Of a stretch of DNA of 44,177 nucleotides, positions 43,425 to 44,177 are shown one piece after another. The stretch's first letter is position 1. Each line of letters opens with the position of its first letter. The stretch comes from Alphaproteobacteria bacterium (GTDB lineage Bacteria > Pseudomonadota > Alphaproteobacteria > UBA828): positions 1 through 44,177 of the forward strand of contig JAJDXK010000118.1 in NCBI GenBank assembly GCA_022823305.1. Direction: 5' to 3'. The notes beneath the pieces were generated by a model, which was not told where the DNA came from, did no database searches, and worked only from the letters and a program-made list of their open reading frames with translations. A program made the position numbers and the translations under genes.

Positions 43425-44177
43425 CTAAAGGAGCATGGTGAGCGGGTCTTCGATCAGGCCCTTGAAGGCCTGCAGGAAGGTGGCGCCGAGGGCGCCGTCC
43501 ACCACCCGGTGGTCTACCGAGAGCGTGCACGACATCTGCGTGGCGACGGCGAGCGCGCCGTCCTTCACCACCGGCCGCTGCTCGGCGGTGCCGACGGCGA
43601 GGATCATGGCCTGCGGCGGGTTGATGATCGCCGCGAATTCCTTGATGCCGTACATGCCGAGGTTGGAGACGCTGAAGGTGCCGCCCTGATACTCCTCCGG
43701 CGCGAGCCCCATGGGCTTGGCGCGGGCGCGGGTTGCGAGCTCCCGCACCTCGGCGGAGATCTCGGCGAGCCCCTTGCCGTCTGCGTTGCGCACGATGGGC
43801 GTCACCAGCCCGTCCTCGATGGCGACGGCCACCGAGACGTCGACGCTGCTGTACTGGCGCAGCGCGCCGTCGACCCAGGAGGCGTTGGCGGCCGGCACCT
43901 TGCGCAGCGCCAGCGCCGCAGCCCGGATCACGAAGTCGTTGACCGAGAGCTTGTAGTCGTCAGAGCGGCCGTTGAGCTCGGCGCGGGTCTCCAGCAGCGC
44001 GTCCACCGTGCAGTCGACGGTGAGATAGAAGTGCGGCACCTCGCGCTTGGCCTCCTGCAGGCGCTGCGCGATGACCTTGCGCATGGTGCTGGCCGGCGCG
44101 TCCCGGTAGGCCGCCGCGGGCGCGGCCGGGGCCGGTGCCGCCGCGGGAGCAGGAGCGGGCGCCGCAGCGGCAGGGGC
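43425..44177 (-). CDS. pdhC: Pyruvate dehydrogenase E2 (dihydrolipoamide acetyltransferase), N-terminus beyond window
   Basis: The catalytic domain of the dihydrolipoamide acyltransferase core. The frame runs open to the window end; its most upstream part is an Ala/Pro-rich linker (about 25 residues) as between lipoyl or subunit-binding domains and the core. The ordered part starts STMRKVIAQRLQEAKREVPH. The active site is DHRVVDGALG with His and Asp of the HxxxDG motif. The N-terminal lipoyl and E1/E3-binding domains lie outside the window. Co-location with lpd and lipA supports pyruvate over 2-oxoglutarate or branched-chain specificity. Confidence 0.93.
   Translation of the reverse strand, partial: APAAAAPAPAPAAAPAPAAPAAAYRDAPASTMRKVIAQRLQEAKREVPHFYLTVDCTVDALLETRAELNGRSDDYKLSVNDFVIRAAALALRKVPAANASWVDGALRQYSSVDVSVAVAIEDGLVTPIVRNADGKGLAEISAEVRELATRARAKPMGLAPEEYQGGTFSVSNLGMYGIKEFAAIINPPQAMILAVGTAEQRPVVKDGALAVATQMSCTLSVDHRVVDGALGATFLQAFKGLIEDPLTMLL

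Noticed and set aside
1..44177. CRISPR arrays, tRNA or rRNA genes, transposases, attachment sites
   Set aside because: No regularly spaced repeats, RNA-gene signatures, mobile-element proteins or flanking direct repeats were recognised.

Overview
The window is high-GC DNA, densely coded on both strands. It reads as the chromosome of an alphaproteobacterium, probably a Rhodospirillales-like or related marine/soil lineage. The evidence is gene order: uvrC-pgsA next to moaD/moaE, a MarR/OmpR-type regulator pair like PetP/PetR, and a pdhC-lpd-lipA-coq10 block. No rRNA, tRNA, CRISPR array, IS element or integrase was seen, and no gene-free stretch exceeds 300 bases.

Layout. (1) 1-4963: end of proC, a TetR-fold/COQ9-like protein, a histidine kinase and OmpR-type response regulator, a MarR regulator, and a divergent branched-chain aminotransferase. 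(2) 13347 down to 4960, minus strand: one tightly packed run uvrC, pgsA, mobB, moeA, moaD, moaE, then three envelope-polysaccharide genes (GT9 glycosyltransferase, O-antigen-ligase-like protein, GT4 glycosyltransferase). (3) 13479-15703, plus strand: a peroxiredoxin-like protein and an amidase-signature hydrolase. (4) 15722-23146, minus strand: a FAD/GcvT demethylase, an MDR oxidoreductase interrupted by an in-frame TGA, and a complete sugar-type (CUT2) ABC importer. (5) 23283-40523, plus strand: a Rieske oxygenase, HyuA/HyuB, an SDR, a three-subunit molybdenum hydroxylase, an IclR regulator, a PotABCD-like ABC importer, a trimethylamine-dehydrogenase-family flavoprotein and a pyruvoyl-dependent histidine-decarboxylase homologue. 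(6) 40520-44177, minus strand: coq10-like gene, lipA, lpd and the C-terminal part of pdhC.

Regions 4 and 5 form a roughly 25-kb catabolic island between housekeeping blocks and are the most interesting part. Three enzymes belong to families that remove N-methyl groups: a Rieske oxygenase with the bridging Glu known from CntA, a DMGDH-type flavoenzyme, and a TMADH-type flavoenzyme with the flavin-linking Cys but a changed substrate pocket. The last gene keeps the autocleavage Ser-Ser pair and the histidine-binding and catalytic residues of pyruvoyl histidine decarboxylase. A xanthine-dehydrogenase-type hydroxylase and an ATP-dependent hydantoinase pair are the usual tools for oxidising and opening an N-heterocycle. 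I infer a pathway for an N-methylated, imidazole-bearing compound (a histidine betaine or methylhistidine/histamine-type molecule): import, stepwise demethylation, decarboxylation, ring oxidation, ring opening. The substrate and the order of steps are not proven by sequence. Other N-methyl compounds (proline betaine, N-methylhydantoin/creatinine-type) remain possible.

Regulation visible in sequence: a strong nested palindrome ahead of hyuA (24427-24465), likely bound by the IclR protein or another local repressor, and a 13-bp palindrome between the divergent MarR and aminotransferase genes. Stem-loops lie just downstream of both transporter binding-protein genes.
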